From: Parendozoicomonas callyspongiae
GTDB taxonomy: Bacteria; Pseudomonadota; Gammaproteobacteria; Pseudomonadales; Endozoicomonadaceae
DNA: 64,000 bases
Assembly: GCF_023502345.1 (NCBI RefSeq)
Contig: NZ_JAMFLX010000006.1
Location: forward strand, 144,943 to 208,942
Direction of reading: 5' to 3'
In this document: positions 36,999-47,428 of the stretch, in pieces
Numbering within the stretch: position 1 is the first letter of the stretch
How the letters are laid out: every line of letters begins with the position of its first letter
Translations under genes and position numbers: made by a program
The notes under the pieces: generated by a model
Seen by the model: the letters and a program-made list of their open reading frames with translations, nothing else
The model's database searches: none
Told to the model about the DNA's origin: nothing

Positions 36999-38294
36999 AT
37001 GAACCAGACCGTCAGAAGGGTTGCTATCATCGGGAGTAACCGGATTCCTTTCGCCCGCTCCAATACTGTTTATTCCCATGCCAGCAATCAGGATATGCTG
37101 ACTGCAGCACTGAATGGTCTGATTAACCGTTACAACCTTCAGGGCGAGAGAATGGGCGAAGTTGTTGCCGGTGCCGTACTGAAACACTCCCGCGACTTCA
37201 ATCTGACCAGAGAAGCTGTTCTCAGTACTGCTCTTGATCCCCATACTCCCTGTTACGATATCCAGCAGGCTTGTGGAACAGGTCTGGAAGCAGCCATTCT
37301 TGTCGCCAACAAAATAGCCTTGGGGCAGATTGACTGCGGTATTGCCGGAGGTTCTGATACCACCTCAGATGCCCCCATCGGAGTCAGCGAAGGGATGCGC
37401 CAGATTCTTCTGGATTTGAATCGCTGCAAAACCAATGGTCAACGCCTGAAAGTGCTCGCCCGCCTGCGCCCAAAACATCTGGTGCCAAACGTTCCGTCCA
37501 ATGGTGAACCACGTACCAGGCTTTCCATGGGCGGACATACTGAAATTACCGCCAAGGAATGGAAAATCCCACGGGAAGAACAGGACCAGATGGCCCTTGA
37601 AAGTCACCAGAAGCTTCATCAGGCCTACCAGGATGGCTTTAATGATGACTTGGTTACACCGTATCTTGGCCTGGAACAGGACAACACCCTGCGTCCTGAT
37701 TCTACTATCGAGAAGCTGTCCAGCCTGAAACCTGCCTTTGATAAAAAGAGTGGTCAGGGAACCCTGACTGCGGCCAACAGCTCCAACCTGACCGATGGTG
37801 CCTCCTTTGTTCTGCTTGCCAGTGAAGAGTGGGCCAATGAACGTAATCTTCCTGTCCGCGCTTATCTAACATTCTGTGAAACAGCTGCAGTCGACTTTTT
37901 CGGTAAAAGCTCCAATGAGAAGGAAGGGTTGTTGCTGGCACCAGCCTACGCTGTGCCGAAAATGCTGGATAAGGCTGGGCTCAACTTACAGGATTTCGAT
38001 TTCTATGAAATCCACGAAGCGTTTGCAGCACAGGTTCTGGCAACACTTAAGGCCTGGGAAAGTGAAGAGTTCTGTAAAAACAAACTCGGAAGAGATAAAC
38101 CGCTTGGTTCTATAGATCGCAGCAAGCTGAATGTAAATGGTGGCTCACTGGCAACGGGCCATCCCTTTGCGGCTACGGGTGGACGGATTATTGGAACACT
38201 GGCCAAACTTCTTGAGCAGAAAGGATCGGGGCGGGGTTTGATATCTATTTGTGCTGCTGGCGGCCTTGGAGTCACAGCCATTCTGGAAAGATAA
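36999..38294 (+). CDS. fadI: Acetyl-CoA C-acyltransferase (FadI-like thiolase)
   Basis: Thiolase of 431 residues. It condenses or cleaves 3-ketoacyl-CoA. The nucleophile is Cys92 (QQACGTGLEA); the later motifs NGGSLATGHPFAATGGR (His) and CAAGGLG (second Cys) are intact. Length fits the FadI/FadA long form. It is divergent from fabG and followed, after a 380-bp gap with a gene fragment, by a MaoC-like gene on the same strand. The set suggests beta-oxidation-type or polyketide-like chain metabolism controlled by the AraC regulator at 34331. Confidence 0.92.
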   Translation: MNQTVRRVAIIGSNRIPFARSNTVYSHASNQDMLTAALNGLINRYNLQGERMGEVVAGAVLKHSRDFNLTREAVLSTALDPHTPCYDIQQACGTGLEAAILVANKIALGQIDCGIAGGSDTTSDAPIGVSEGMRQILLDLNRCKTNGQRLKVLARLRPKHLVPNVPSNGEPRTRLSMGGHTEITAKEWKIPREEQDQMALESHQKLHQAYQDGFNDDLVTPYLGLEQDNTLRPDSTIEKLSSLKPAFDKKSGQGTLTAANSSNLTDGASFVLLASEEWANERNLPVRAYLTFCETAAVDFFGKSSNEKEGLLLAPAYAVPKMLDKAGLNLQDFDFYEIHEAFAAQVLATLKAWESEEFCKNKLGRDKPLGSIDRSKLNVNGGSLATGHPFAATGGRIIGTLAKLLEQKGSGRGLISICAAGGLGVTAILER

Positions 38295-38324
38295 CCGTCT
38301 AGGGTGAATTGATGTGCCGCCGTC

Positions 38325-38492
38325 TTATATAGATAGCGGCAAATCACAGGTTTTGACCACGCCAGGAGCAGGATCACTGAACTGGGCATGTGTGCACTGT
38401 ACGCTGTTAGTAAACTCTGAGTTATACCCGGTCTCACGGTATTCCAACTCCAGAACTTCAGTGCCTGCAGGAAACTGATAAATAACCGAATA
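38325..38492 (-). pseudogene. Orphan 3' gene fragment without a start codon
   Basis: On the minus strand a 55-codon open stretch reads as a plausible protein tail (EVLELEYRETGYNSEF, VQCTHAQFSDP, VKTCDLPLSI) and ends at TAA 38325. It has no ATG, GTG or TTG in a usable place, and a stop lies just before it. The two Cys and the general composition suggest the end of a secreted protein. It looks like the surviving 3' end of a deleted gene. No family recognised. Confidence 0.3.
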
Positions 38493-38678
38493 TTAGGTGT
38501 ACGGAGATATGGTCTGCAGGTAATCATAAATTATCTTATGACAGCTTCTCCTGCGCCCTCAGAAGACGCCTCCTGGTTTCCCCCAGCCACGCTTCGCAAA
38601 GACTTTTCAACAACGTTAAGAAACTTGAAGTATCATATTTTGTTCTATCTGCCATAAAAAAAGCAGGGAGTGGGGATA

Positions 38679-39518
38679 ATGAAAGAACAGGTTTTGGACT
38701 CTTTACCGTCGATGCTGGGGCTTTATATTAAAGCTGCAAGGAAAAAAGGGCATACCGGGGAATGGCCTGAACTGAGCGTGACTATTCCGGGAGTCCGGGC
38801 TGACTCTGCAGTGATCAGAAACTATGAAAAGGTTTGCCGCTTTCCCAAAAGCCGTTTTCTTCCTCCCACACTGCTTCATATCCTGTCATTTCCCCTGCAG
38901 ATGGAACTGGTGACACATCCCTCCATGCCTTTAAAGCCCATGGGAATGGTGCATGTACGAAATACGATTCGCCAGTACCGGCCTGTAGAAAAAGGCGAGC
39001 TTCTTCATATCGAGTGCACTCTGGGGGAATGCAGATCTGTTGAAGTGGGCCTGGAGTTTGATGTCTTTGTGCGTATTCATGCTGGTGGTGAGTTGGTATG
39101 GGAAAGCGAGAGCACAAACCTGAGCCGCCAAAAACCTTCTGGTGGAAACAAAAAGAAAGCAGAACCACCGGAGAATCTTGGCATTGTGCAAACCTGGGCG
39201 CTTCCATCCAGCCTCGGGCGAAAATACGGAGCCGTATCCGGTGATCGTAACCCTATCCATCTGTGGCCCATGACCGCCCGCATGCTTGGTTTTAAGCGAC
39301 ATATTATCCATGGAATGTGGTCAAAAGCTCGTTGTCTTGCCGCCTTGATGCCTGAAGTGGGTGAAAAACCTTTTGAATTTTCGGTGAGTTTTAAAACGCC
39401 GGTTTATCTTCCTTCACGGGTTGAGTTCAGTCATGAGTCATGTGAAGAAGGCATTACCATGCTGCTAAGATCCCCATCTGGCAGACCACATCTGACAGGA
39501 GATATTCGTTTTTTGTGA
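38679..39518 (+). CDS. MaoC-like hot-dog dehydratase
   Basis: A 279-residue double hot-dog protein of the MaoC family, which hydrates or dehydrates enoyl thioesters. The catalytic pattern SGDRNPIHLW (Asp and His of the hydratase 2 motif) lies near residue 190. ATG 38679 with GGGAG eight bases upstream is preferred over the in-frame GTG at 38670. Together with fabG and the thiolase it could form an alternative acyl-chain cycle. The tadA gene begins 44 bp downstream on the same strand. Confidence 0.87.
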   Translation: MKEQVLDSLPSMLGLYIKAARKKGHTGEWPELSVTIPGVRADSAVIRNYEKVCRFPKSRFLPPTLLHILSFPLQMELVTHPSMPLKPMGMVHVRNTIRQYRPVEKGELLHIECTLGECRSVEVGLEFDVFVRIHAGGELVWESESTNLSRQKPSGGNKKKAEPPENLGIVQTWALPSSLGRKYGAVSGDRNPIHLWPMTARMLGFKRHIIHGMWSKARCLAALMPEVGEKPFEFSVSFKTPVYLPSRVEFSHESCEEGITMLLRSPSGRPHLTGDIRFL

Positions 39519-39562
39519 ATTGATTACGGTATAATCCCCTGCTTTTTGAGCGAAGCTGCAGG

Positions 39563-40069
39563 ATGAATCAGGACGAGTACTGGATACGCGAAGCTCTCGC
39601 GCTGGCCGAATTAGGTGCTGCAGTGGGGGAAGTGCCCGTTGGGGCTCTGGTTGTTTATAACAACCAGATTGTCGGTCGGGGATATAACAGCCCGATAGGG
39701 CGCAATAATCCGGTTGCCCATGCTGAAATTCTTGCGATTCAGGATGCGGCCAAAACTCTGGGCAATTACCGTCTGCTGGACTGCGACCTTTATGTGACCC
39801 TTGAGCCTTGTGGTATGTGTGCAGGAGCCATGGTTCATAGCCGTATTCGTCGACTGATTTATGGGGCAACAGAGCCTAAAGCCGGGGCTGTGATCAGTCA
39901 GGATCGGGCTCTGGAGCGAAGCAGTCTGAATCACTTTGTTGAAATAACTGGCGGTGTTTTAACTGAAGAGTGTTCAACCATGCTATCCGCCTTTTTCAAA
40001 AAGCGGCGTCAGCAGAAGAAAGAACAGAGACGGCAGCAGCAACTGCTGGATCAAGTGGGCAGTGATTAA
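39563..40069 (+). CDS. tadA: tRNA-specific adenosine deaminase TadA
   Basis: Essential enzyme that converts wobble adenosine 34 of tRNA-Arg(ACG) to inosine. The 168-residue protein has the zinc motifs HAE (with the catalytic Glu) and PCGMC. The C-terminal tail is unusually rich in Lys, Arg and Gln (KKRRQQKKEQRRQQQ). Its stop overlaps the stop of the convergent transglycosylase gene by 3 bp. The order purL-mltF-tadA is also found in E. coli, which supports orthology. Confidence 0.95.
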   Translation: MNQDEYWIREALALAELGAAVGEVPVGALVVYNNQIVGRGYNSPIGRNNPVAHAEILAIQDAAKTLGNYRLLDCDLYVTLEPCGMCAGAMVHSRIRRLIYGATEPKAGAVISQDRALERSSLNHFVEITGGVLTEECSTMLSAFFKKRRQQKKEQRRQQQLLDQVGSD

Positions 40070-41031
40070 AGGACGGGGTGTCCATTACCATTACTGGCAA
40101 CTATATGCCTGTCATTCTCTGACTGGGCTGCCAGAATATGACGGTAGTAGCGCTTGATATTGTCGACATAGCGTACAGGCTCAGAGCCGTTGGCATAGCC
40201 ATAGCGGGCCTGCTTGTGCCACAGCGGGTTCTCAAGCATCAACAGGCAGTTTCTAACATCATTCCACGCGTTTGGATTCAAACCGTGGCGTCGCGCAAGA
40301 TCCCGGGCATCGTACAGGTGGCCGATACCAACGTTATAAGCTGCCAGAGCCATCCAGGTTCTGTCAGCTCCTACAATCGTTTCAGGAAGACGATGCCGGA
40401 GCTGCTGCAGGTAGCGAACTCCGCCACGAACACTCTGCTCAGCATCCAGACGGTTGCGAATACCCATCTCTTTGGCCGTTGGCAGGGTCAGCATCATCAT
40501 GCCTCTGACTCCGGTAGGAGATTTGGCCTTGGGGTGCCAGTGTGATTCCTGGTAACTGATGGCAGCAACAAGATGCCAGTCAATGGCATGTTCACCGGCC
40601 ACGGTGCGGAACAGGTTCTTGTACTTGGGCAGACGCCGGGACATATGCGTTTCCAGGCTGAAAGCTTCCCCCGCTGACAGAGGCTTCTCTGCTTCAGCCA
40701 TATCCCTTTTATATTCTTCAGACATTTCAGGGACAAGGTTTTCCAGCAGGAAGTATTCCCATTCCAGTCTTACAAGATGGTTGGTTCTTTTTGCGGACGC
40801 TTCCAGAAGCAGGTTGTTACAGCAGGCCTGTTCTGGCGCTTTCGAGTCAGTCGGAGCAGTGATAACCGCCATAACCAGAGCCAGAGTCAGCCCCATGCCC
40901 AGACATGCAGCCCAAGGGGATGGCTGCTTTCTGGCTGGTTTGTAACTGGCTGTGGTCATCGCTTCCATGTCGATATCCTGTTTTTGTCCTGTTACATCTT
41001 TGGACAGTAAGGATTCAGTCTGGTTGCTCAT
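40066..41031 (-). CDS. MltF-like lytic transglycosylase lacking the solute-binding domain
   Basis: Membrane-anchored murein transglycosylase. The C-terminal SLT domain is intact: catalytic Glu in YQESHW, then GVRGMMMLT and the later AAYNVG motif, all of the MltF type. The protein has only 321 residues against ~500 in E. coli MltF. The N-terminal periplasmic substrate-binding-protein domain is replaced by a short membrane helix (~40-62) and a ~60-residue linker. Position between purL and tadA supports orthology despite the missing module. ATG 41031 is followed by a long cytoplasmic-type leader of ~35 residues. Confidence 0.88.
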   Translation of the reverse strand: MSNQTESLLSKDVTGQKQDIDMEAMTTASYKPARKQPSPWAACLGMGLTLALVMAVITAPTDSKAPEQACCNNLLLEASAKRTNHLVRLEWEYFLLENLVPEMSEEYKRDMAEAEKPLSAGEAFSLETHMSRRLPKYKNLFRTVAGEHAIDWHLVAAISYQESHWHPKAKSPTGVRGMMMLTLPTAKEMGIRNRLDAEQSVRGGVRYLQQLRHRLPETIVGADRTWMALAAYNVGIGHLYDARDLARRHGLNPNAWNDVRNCLLMLENPLWHKQARYGYANGSEPVRYVDNIKRYYRHILAAQSENDRHIVASNGNGHPVL

Positions 41032-41141
41032 ACTTACGTCTTAGCCATATGCCTTCGGCTTTTCGCTGGAGAGGGCATGGATATGGCTGTATTATGTTGC
41101 CCGTCCGCCAACCAACTAGAACTTCAAGGATCATAACTCTT

Positions 41142-44100
41142 ATGGAGATTCTTTGCGGTACCCCCGCTCTCTCCCCGTTTCGCTCATCAAAATTACTGAA
41201 CACCCTGAAGCAGCTGGTTCCTGGTGTCACCGGCCTTTACGCCGAGTATCTCCATTTTGCAGACCTGACTGCACCTCTTTCCGGTGACAGCCGAACTGTT
41301 CTGGAGCAGTTGCTGCAGTATGGCCCCCGCCGTATTAGACAAAAGCCCAAGGGCGTGCTGTTTCTGGTCACTCCCCGGCCTGGAACCATTTCACCCTGGT
41401 CCAGCAAAGCAAAAGATATAGCCCGGAATTGCGGAGTCGGCGAGATTCATCGTCTGGAAAGAGGCATTGCCTATCACGTGGAAAGCTCTGTATCCCTGTC
41501 GGAATCCGAGCAGGCACAGATAGCAGCTCAGCTCCACGACCGAATGACAGAAGTTGTGCTTGGCTCTCCCGGAGATGCCAGCCAGCTGTTTACGGAAGCC
41601 GAACCAACTCCCCTGGTACGCGTGCCTCTTATCGAAGAAGGACGTGATGCTTTGGTCGAAGCCAACCGTAACCTCGGACTGGCACTGGCTGAAGACGAAA
41701 TTGATTATCTGCTGGAAAGCTTTATAGCCCTTGGTCGCAACCCCAGTGATGTCGAGCTGATGATGTTTGCCCAGGCTAACTCTGAGCACTGCCGACATAA
41801 AATTTTCAATGCTTCCTGGGATATTGATGGTCAGGTTCAGGATAAATCCCTGTTTGCCATGATTCGCAACACCCATGAGATGAATGCTGAGGGTGTGCTG
41901 TCAGCTTATAAAGATAATGCTTCGGTTATTAAAGGCTGGAAAGGTGGCCGCTTCTTCCCTGATCCGCAGAACCGCAGTTATAGCTACACCGAAGAGGATA
42001 TTCATATCCTGATGAAGGTGGAAACCCATAACCATCCCACAGCCATAGCGCCATGGCCGGGTGCTTCTACCGGGTCAGGTGGTGAAATCCGGGATGAAGG
42101 GGCAACCGGCAGAGGTGGTAAACCCAAAGCGGGTTTAACTGGTTTTACTGTTTCCAATCTGAATATTCCTGATTACAGCCAGCCCTGGGAGCAGGATTAC
42201 GGTAAGCCCGACCGGATCGTCTCCGCTTTGGATATCATGATTGATGGCCCGCTAGGTGGCGCTGGTTTTAATAATGAATTCGGGCGTCCCAACCTGTGCG
42301 GCTATTTCCGTACTTACGAGCAGGAAGTGACTGGTCCTTCCGGCAGGGAAGTTCGTGGTTACCATAAGCCGATAATGATTGCTGGTGGACTGGGAAATAT
42401 CCGTGAACAGCATGTTGAAAAAGGTGAGTATCCCGCAGGCTCACAGCTGATTGTCCTCGGCGGTCCGGCCATGCAGATTGGCCTTGGTGGTGGAGCCGCA
42501 TCTTCCATGGCATCCAGCTGTGGGCAGGAAGATCTCGACTTTGCTTCCGTTCAGCGTGATAACCCCGAGATGGAGCGCCGCTGCCAGGAGGTGATAGATC
42601 AGTGCTGGCAGCTGGGCGAGAAGAACCCTCTGCTCTTTATTCATGATGTCGGTGCCGGTGGTCTCTCCAATGCCTTGCCTGAGCTTATCAGCGACGGTGG
42701 CCGTGGCGGACAGTTCGAGCTGCGCAAGGTTCTCAATGACGAACCGGGCATGAGCCCGCTGGCGCTGTGGTGTAACGAATCCCAGGAACGTTATGTCATG
42801 GCTGTGGCACCGGTAGATTTGCCGGTGTTTGAGGCCATCTGCCAGCGCGAACGATGCCCTTATGCCGTGGTGGGTGAAGCGACTGAAGAGCAGACGCTGA
42901 TCGTCAATGACGAGCACTTTGATAATCTTCCGGTGGATATGCCGCTGGAAGTGCTGCTTGGTAAGCCACCCCGTATGCATCGTTCTGTTGAGCGCAAAGG
43001 CTTTGAAGTCAAGCCGTTTGATCCTGCCGATCTCGATCTGAAAGAGGCTGGTGATCGAATTCTGCGGTTGCCAGCTGTAGCAAGCAAAAGCTTTTTGATC
43101 ACTATTGGTGACCGCACGATTACCGGCCAGGTTTGCCGTGACCAGATGGTCGGTCCTTGGCAGGTTCCGGTTGCAGACAGTGCTGTCACCACCAGCAGTT
43201 ACACATCAACCACCGGTGAAGCCATGGCTATGGGTGAAAGAACACCCGTGGCTCTGCTTGATGCTCCGGCATCCGGTCGAATGGCTGTTGCAGAATCCAT
43301 TACCAATATTGCCAGCGCCCGTATACAGAACCTGTCGGATATTCGTTTGTCGGCTAACTGGATGGCTGCTGCCGGTCATCCCGGTGAAGATGAAAGACTG
43401 TACGACACGGTTAAGGCTGTGGGTATGGAGCTTTGTCCTGAGCTGGGAATCACTATTCCTGTTGGTAAGGATTCCATGTCCATGCGTACAACATGGAAGG
43501 ATGGTGAGCAGGATAAAGCCGTTACCTCACCGCTGTCGCTGATTATCTCCGCTTTTGCACCTGTAACAAATGTACGTCAGTGTGTTACGCCACAGCTGCG
43601 TACTGATCAAGGTGATACGTCCCTGATTCTTATTGATCTTGGGCGTGGCCGTAACCGGATGGGTGGTTCTGCACTTGCACAGGTATACAGTGAACTGGGT
43701 GCCAAGCCAGCAGATGTTGATGAGCCTCAGGATTTGAAATCATTCTTCCAGGCTATTCAACAGTTTCTGGGTGAAGAGAAAATTCTGGCTTATCACGATC
43801 GCTCCGATGGTGGTCTGTTTGTCACGTTGCTGGAAATGGCTTTTGCCGGGCGTACAGGTTTTACTGTCTCTTTAGATAAGGTGGCAGAGAACCGTGGAGA
43901 GCTGGCCTCGGTACTGTTTAATGAGGAACTGGGCGCTGTTATCCAGGTTCGCAAAAAAGACAAAAGGCATGTTAAAGACTGCCTTGCCAGTTATGGGCTG
44001 TCTGGCTGTACCCATACCCTTGGTTCCCTGGCTGATGCCCAGAAGATCAAGTTCAAATTCAATGATGATGTGGTGCTCAAGGGTAACCGGATTCGTTACC

Positions 44101-45044
44101 AGCGTATCTGGTCGGAAACCAGCTATCGCATCCAGGCGCTGCGGGATAACGCCAAATGTGCCCAGCAGGAGTTTGATAATCTTCTGGATGATAAAGATCC
44201 TGGCCTGCATGCCCAGGTCAACTGGAATATTAACAAGGATATTGCTGCTCCACTGATTGCCACCGGGGTCAGACCGAAAGTTGCCATTCTGCGGGAGCAG
44301 GGCGTTAACGGCCATGTGGAAATGGCGGCAGCTTTTGACCGGGCTGGTTTCGAAGCTGTTGATGTCCATATGAATGACCTGATGGAAGGGCATCGTAATC
44401 TGGAAGAGTTCCGTGGGCTGGTGGCCTGTGGTGGTTTCTCCTATGGAGATGTCCTGGGGGCAGGAGAAGGCTGGGCCAAGTCCATCCTGTTCCATAACCG
44501 GGTTCGATCTGAATTTGAAAACTTCTTCCTGAACCGGGATACCTTCACCCTTGGCGTCTGTAATGGTTGCCAGATGCTCTCTACTTTACGTGAGTTAATT
44601 CCGGGAACCGATCACTGGCCAAGGTTTGTCCGTAACAACTCGGAGCAGTTTGAAGCTCGGGTGGCCATGGTGCAGGTGCAGAAGAGTCCATCCATTTTCC
44701 TGCAGGGAATGGCAGGTGCCAGACTGCCAGTCGCTGTGGCTCACGGGGAAGGCATGGCCGAGTTTGCCGGTATTGATGACCGAGTGGCTGTCACCACGGA
44801 AGGGCAGGTGGCTCTGCGGTATGTTGATAACCATGGCTCTATTACCGAGCGCTATCCCTTCAACCCTAACGGATCACCGGATGGAATCACTGGACTGGCC
44901 AGTGCCGATGGGCGGGTAACAATAATGATGCCCCATCCAGAGCGTGTGTTCAGGACGGTTCAGAACTCCTGGCACCCGGATAACTGGGAAGAGGATGCCC
45001 CCTGGATGAGTATGTTCCGGAATGCCCGGGTCTGGGTTGGATAA
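41142..45044 (+). CDS. purL: Phosphoribosylformylglycinamidine synthase
   Basis: Large single-chain FGAM synthase, step four of purine synthesis; it uses glutamine and ATP. The 1300 residues comprise an N-terminal adaptor domain, a linker, two FGAM synthetase halves ([16 protein letters not shown] is the ATP site) and a C-terminal class I glutamine amidotransferase (GVCNGCQM with the active Cys, HGEG with His). ATG 41142 with AAGGA upstream is chosen; an open frame extends back to 40905 but overlaps the divergent transglycosylase gene. A perfect terminator follows. Confidence 0.97.
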   Translation: MEILCGTPALSPFRSSKLLNTLKQLVPGVTGLYAEYLHFADLTAPLSGDSRTVLEQLLQYGPRRIRQKPKGVLFLVTPRPGTISPWSSKAKDIARNCGVGEIHRLERGIAYHVESSVSLSESEQAQIAAQLHDRMTEVVLGSPGDASQLFTEAEPTPLVRVPLIEEGRDALVEANRNLGLALAEDEIDYLLESFIALGRNPSDVELMMFAQANSEHCRHKIFNASWDIDGQVQDKSLFAMIRNTHEMNAEGVLSAYKDNASVIKGWKGGRFFPDPQNRSYSYTEEDIHILMKVETHNHPTAIAPWPGASTGSGGEIRDEGATGRGGKPKAGLTGFTVSNLNIPDYSQPWEQDYGKPDRIVSALDIMIDGPLGGAGFNNEFGRPNLCGYFRTYEQEVTGPSGREVRGYHKPIMIAGGLGNIREQHVEKGEYPAGSQLIVLGGPAMQIGLGGGAASSMASSCGQEDLDFASVQRDNPEMERRCQEVIDQCWQLGEKNPLLFIHDVGAGGLSNALPELISDGGRGGQFELRKVLNDEPGMSPLALWCNESQERYVMAVAPVDLPVFEAICQRERCPYAVVGEATEEQTLIVNDEHFDNLPVDMPLEVLLGKPPRMHRSVERKGFEVKPFDPADLDLKEAGDRILRLPAVASKSFLITIGDRTITGQVCRDQMVGPWQVPVADSAVTTSSYTSTTGEAMAMGERTPVALLDAPASGRMAVAESITNIASARIQNLSDIRLSANWMAAAGHPGEDERLYDTVKAVGMELCPELGITIPVGKDSMSMRTTWKDGEQDKAVTSPLSLIISAFAPVTNVRQCVTPQLRTDQGDTSLILIDLGRGRNRMGGSALAQVYSELGAKPADVDEPQDLKSFFQAIQQFLGEEKILAYHDRSDGGLFVTLLEMAFAGRTGFTVSLDKVAENRGELASVLFNEELGAVIQVRKKDKRHVKDCLASYGLSGCTHTLGSLADAQKIKFKFNDDVVLKGNRIRYQRIWSETSYRIQALRDNAKCAQQEFDNLLDDKDPGLHAQVNWNINKDIAAPLIATGVRPKVAILREQGVNGHVEMAAAFDRAGFEAVDVHMNDLMEGHRNLEEFRGLVACGGFSYGDVLGAGEGWAKSILFHNRVRSEFENFFLNRDTFTLGVCNGCQMLSTLRELIPGTDHWPRFVRNNSEQFEARVAMVQVQKSPSIFLQGMAGARLPVAVAHGEGMAEFAGIDDRVAVTTEGQVALRYVDNHGSITERYPFNPNGSPDGITGLASADGRVTIMMPHPERVFRTVQNSWHPDNWEEDAPWMSMFRNARVWVG

Positions 45045-45056
45045 CGTGTGACTGAG

Positions 45057-45093
45057 ATATAAGAATCCCGGCATTATGCCGGGATTCTTATAT
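45057..45093 (+). terminator. Terminator of purL
   Basis: A 17-bp perfect stem (ATATAAGAATCCCGGCA and its complement) with a three-base loop, 12 bp after the stop; the strongest hairpin of the window. Confidence 0.93.
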
Positions 45094-45228
45094 TTGTCGT
45101 GTTATTCGGTTACCTGAAAAATTGAACCTACACTGAGAAAAGGTGCCAAACAGGGGGGGGATGCCTGTTTTGTCCTTATGGATTCGGGCTGACTCAGGCC
45201 CATAATTTCGTAACAGTGGAGGTTAATA

Positions 45229-45705
45229 ATGAAGTTTCTTCATATTCCCGCCTTTTTAATCATGCTTCCGGTGCTGCTCCTGACCGGGGGCTGTATGTCT
45301 GATATGACAGGAACCAACTATGACCGGGGTGAAGCTCGCACCCTGCAGAGTGTCCAGTTTGGAGAGATTGTTGATATCGAAAACGTAAAACTGGAAGGCT
45401 CCAAGTCTGGTGTTGGAACTGTTGCGGGTGCTGCAGTTGGTGGTCTTGCCGGTTCTAAAGTAGGTCATGGCCGGGGCAGTGCAGTAGCTGCTATTGCTGG
45501 TGCCGTTGCCGGTGGCGTTCTTGGGAATGCCGCTGAGAACAAGATCACAGAAGGCACTGGTCTGAACATTACTGTTCGTCTGGATAACGGAAACCATGTT
45601 TCTGTTGTACAGCAGCTGGAAAAAGGCAACAGCTTCAGAGTCGGCGACCGGGTTAGAGTGCTGACCCAGGGCCGTACTGCCCGCGTGGTTCATTCTGCGC
45701 ACTAA
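45229..45705 (+). CDS. SlyB-like outer-membrane lipoprotein (glycine zipper)
   Basis: A 158-residue lipoprotein with a signal peptide and lipobox LTGGC. The centre (~62-105) is a Gly/Ala-rich two-helix glycine zipper (AGAAVGGLAGSKVGHGRG), as in SlyB/PcpY outer-membrane lipoproteins, followed by a small beta domain (VRLDNGNHVSVVQQLEKG). GTGGAGG lies upstream of ATG 45229. Relatives stabilise the outer membrane under stress. It stands alone after the purL terminator. An eight-base G run lies ~75 bp upstream and may be phase-prone. Confidence 0.9.
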   Translation: MKFLHIPAFLIMLPVLLLTGGCMSDMTGTNYDRGEARTLQSVQFGEIVDIENVKLEGSKSGVGTVAGAAVGGLAGSKVGHGRGSAVAAIAGAVAGGVLGNAAENKITEGTGLNITVRLDNGNHVSVVQQLEKGNSFRVGDRVRVLTQGRTARVVHSAH

Positions 45706-45818
45706 AAGCCTGTGATGTACTTCCATCCGGAAGTACATCTTTCCCTCTCTGCCCTTGTGGTAACTTCCTCTCCCCCCTTACACTTCCTACTTTGGAAATA
45801 TTCATAACGGGCTGTGCT

Positions 45819-46145
45819 ATGACAAAAGAAACACGACTGGCAGTAGGGATCGTCGCGGGTGTGTTAGTAATTGTTGCTGGCTGGTTATGGCTTGGGCAGG
45901 GAGAAGATCCTGTACAGGATGATCTGCAGGAGCTTTCCAGCCTTGAGCAGCCAGCTGTTCCTGCCTATGAAGAATACACTGATCCGGATGATGGCAAGGA
46001 TCTTGAGCTGGATGACCAGTCTGGGGATGTGACCCAGATTATTGTCCGCACCGGAGCCACAACTGACGATAATGTTGAGATTGAACAGGTTCTTGCCAAC
46101 AAGGTTGTGATTGATGGCGAGGTTGTTCAGCATCCCGGGGAGTAA
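45819..46145 (+). CDS. Single-pass membrane protein of unknown function, 108 residues
   Basis: ATG 45819 begins a basic start (MTKETR), one membrane helix (~8-28, GIVAGVLVIVAGWLWLG) and a very acidic periplasmic tail rich in Asp and Glu. An in-frame upstream start at 45792 is less likely. No family recognised. The sulfurtransferase gene starts 5 bp after its stop, so the two are probably coupled and may work together. Confidence 0.65.
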   Translation: MTKETRLAVGIVAGVLVIVAGWLWLGQGEDPVQDDLQELSSLEQPAVPAYEEYTDPDDGKDLELDDQSGDVTQIIVRTGATTDDNVEIEQVLANKVVIDGEVVQHPGE

Positions 46146-46149
46146 AACA

Positions 46150-46986
46150 TTGAACGGCCTGATTGATCCTGCTGACCTTGCTGGCAGGCTGGAGCTATCC
46201 AACCTGCGAATATTTGATACCCGTTTCAGTCTTCAGAATGTTGATGAAGGGCGGGAACTTTATTCACAGGAGCATATTCCCGGGGCAATTTATGCTGATT
46301 TGGAAAAAGACCTGTCTGGAGAGATCATTGCCGGGAGAACTGGCCGCCATCCACTACCACCACTGGATGATTTTATTGCCCGGCTGCAGCACTGGGGAAT
46401 CACTGAAAGCACTCAGATAGTTATTTATGATGAAGGCAGCCATGCCATGGCATCGCGTTTATGGTGGATGCTGGCGGTGTGGCTGGGTCATAAGCATGTC
46501 AGTATTGTTCATGGTGGCCTTGCATCCTGGAAAGACCTTGGGCTTCCTGTGACACGACTGGTTCCGGAATACTTACCGTCAACATATGCGCCAGTCTGTG
46601 ATGACACCGCAACGGTAACGACCCAGGACGTTTTCTCTTCGTTGGGAAGCCTGGGTGTCTGCCTTCTCGATGCTCGTGGGGAAGCACGTTTTCGAGGCGA
46701 GGAAGAACCCATTGATACGGTGGCAGGGCATATTCCTGGTGCATTCTGTCTACCGTTTGCAGAGAATCTGGATGGAAGTAGCCGTTTTCTGGATAAAGAC
46801 CGCCTGAATGATCGTTTTGCTTTCTGTCAGGATAAGCAGGTTATCTGCTATTGCGGATCTGGTGTCACAGCCTGCCATAATATATTTGCCATGTATCTTG
46901 TCGGCATGAAAATGCCAAAGCTATATTCTGGTTCCTGGAGTGAGTGGATTCTGGATCATGATCTTCCAGTGGCTACAGGCCAGTAA
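46150..46986 (+). CDS. sseA: 3-mercaptopyruvate/thiosulfate sulfurtransferase
   Basis: Two-domain rhodanese of 278 residues. The inactive N-terminal domain carries RIFDTRF; the C-terminal domain has the active loop CGSGVTAC, the form typical of mercaptopyruvate sulfurtransferases. It passes sulfur to cyanide, thiols or proteins and can produce sulfide or persulfide. TTG 46150 is the start: GGGGAG sits seven bases before it, and any earlier start would overlap the upstream gene. Cotranscription with the small membrane protein is likely. Confidence 0.9.
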   Translation: MNGLIDPADLAGRLELSNLRIFDTRFSLQNVDEGRELYSQEHIPGAIYADLEKDLSGEIIAGRTGRHPLPPLDDFIARLQHWGITESTQIVIYDEGSHAMASRLWWMLAVWLGHKHVSIVHGGLASWKDLGLPVTRLVPEYLPSTYAPVCDDTATVTTQDVFSSLGSLGVCLLDARGEARFRGEEEPIDTVAGHIPGAFCLPFAENLDGSSRFLDKDRLNDRFAFCQDKQVICYCGSGVTACHNIFAMYLVGMKMPKLYSGSWSEWILDHDLPVATGQ

Positions 46987-47067
46987 CTGCCTCAGGTGAC
47001 TGGGGTAATATTCTGATATGACAAAACTCCTTATTGATATTTCTGATACGGAATGGAATCTTGGGCA

Positions 47068-47202
47068 GTAAACATTCGGTGAACCCGTTTGCTGAGCTCG
47101 CAATCCCTTGGTACCAGAGGAGTTCTTTTTTTGGTACGAAGTAACCATGTTGCTACAGCCCTTGAAAACTGGGGATATGACATGGGTTCACCGAATACTT
47201 AC
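47068..47202. mobile_element. 135-bp element bounded by 19-bp terminal inverted repeats
   Basis: The left end is GTAAACATTCGGTGAACCC (47068-47086). The right end, GGGTTCACCGAATACTTAC (47184-47202), is its complement at 17 of 19 positions, with 13 uninterrupted. Both ends carry GTAA/TTAC, as does the element at 5929-6041, but the inner sequences differ. No clear direct repeat flanks it. The core has no ORF of note. It looks like a non-autonomous insertion-sequence derivative; IS66-type ends are suggested by GTAA. Confidence 0.6.
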
Positions 47203-47428
47203 TTCGAGGATTTTCCGAAGTTGCTAAATCCTTGTTTTTCCAAGGATTGTGGGGGTGTGTAAGTTATCCCCAGTTTCAGTGGATAACCCTGTGCAAATCC
47301 TCTCCATGGCTTGGCGTAAAAGGGAGGATTAAATGTCAACACGTAAAAATAACATTGATAAAAAGCAAGATTGATCAGGAGAGGCGGAAAAGGGTCAATC
47401 ATAATCCAGCCAGAATTCAGGAGGTTTG

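Noticed and set aside
40905..41141. N-terminal extension of PurL by 79 residues
   Set aside because: It overlaps the divergent transglycosylase gene; ATG 41142 has a ribosome site and fits the usual PurL start.
45151..45160. Run of eight G before the lipoprotein gene as a phase-variation tract
   Set aside because: It lies outside any ORF and probably outside the core promoter; a single tract without variation data proves nothing.
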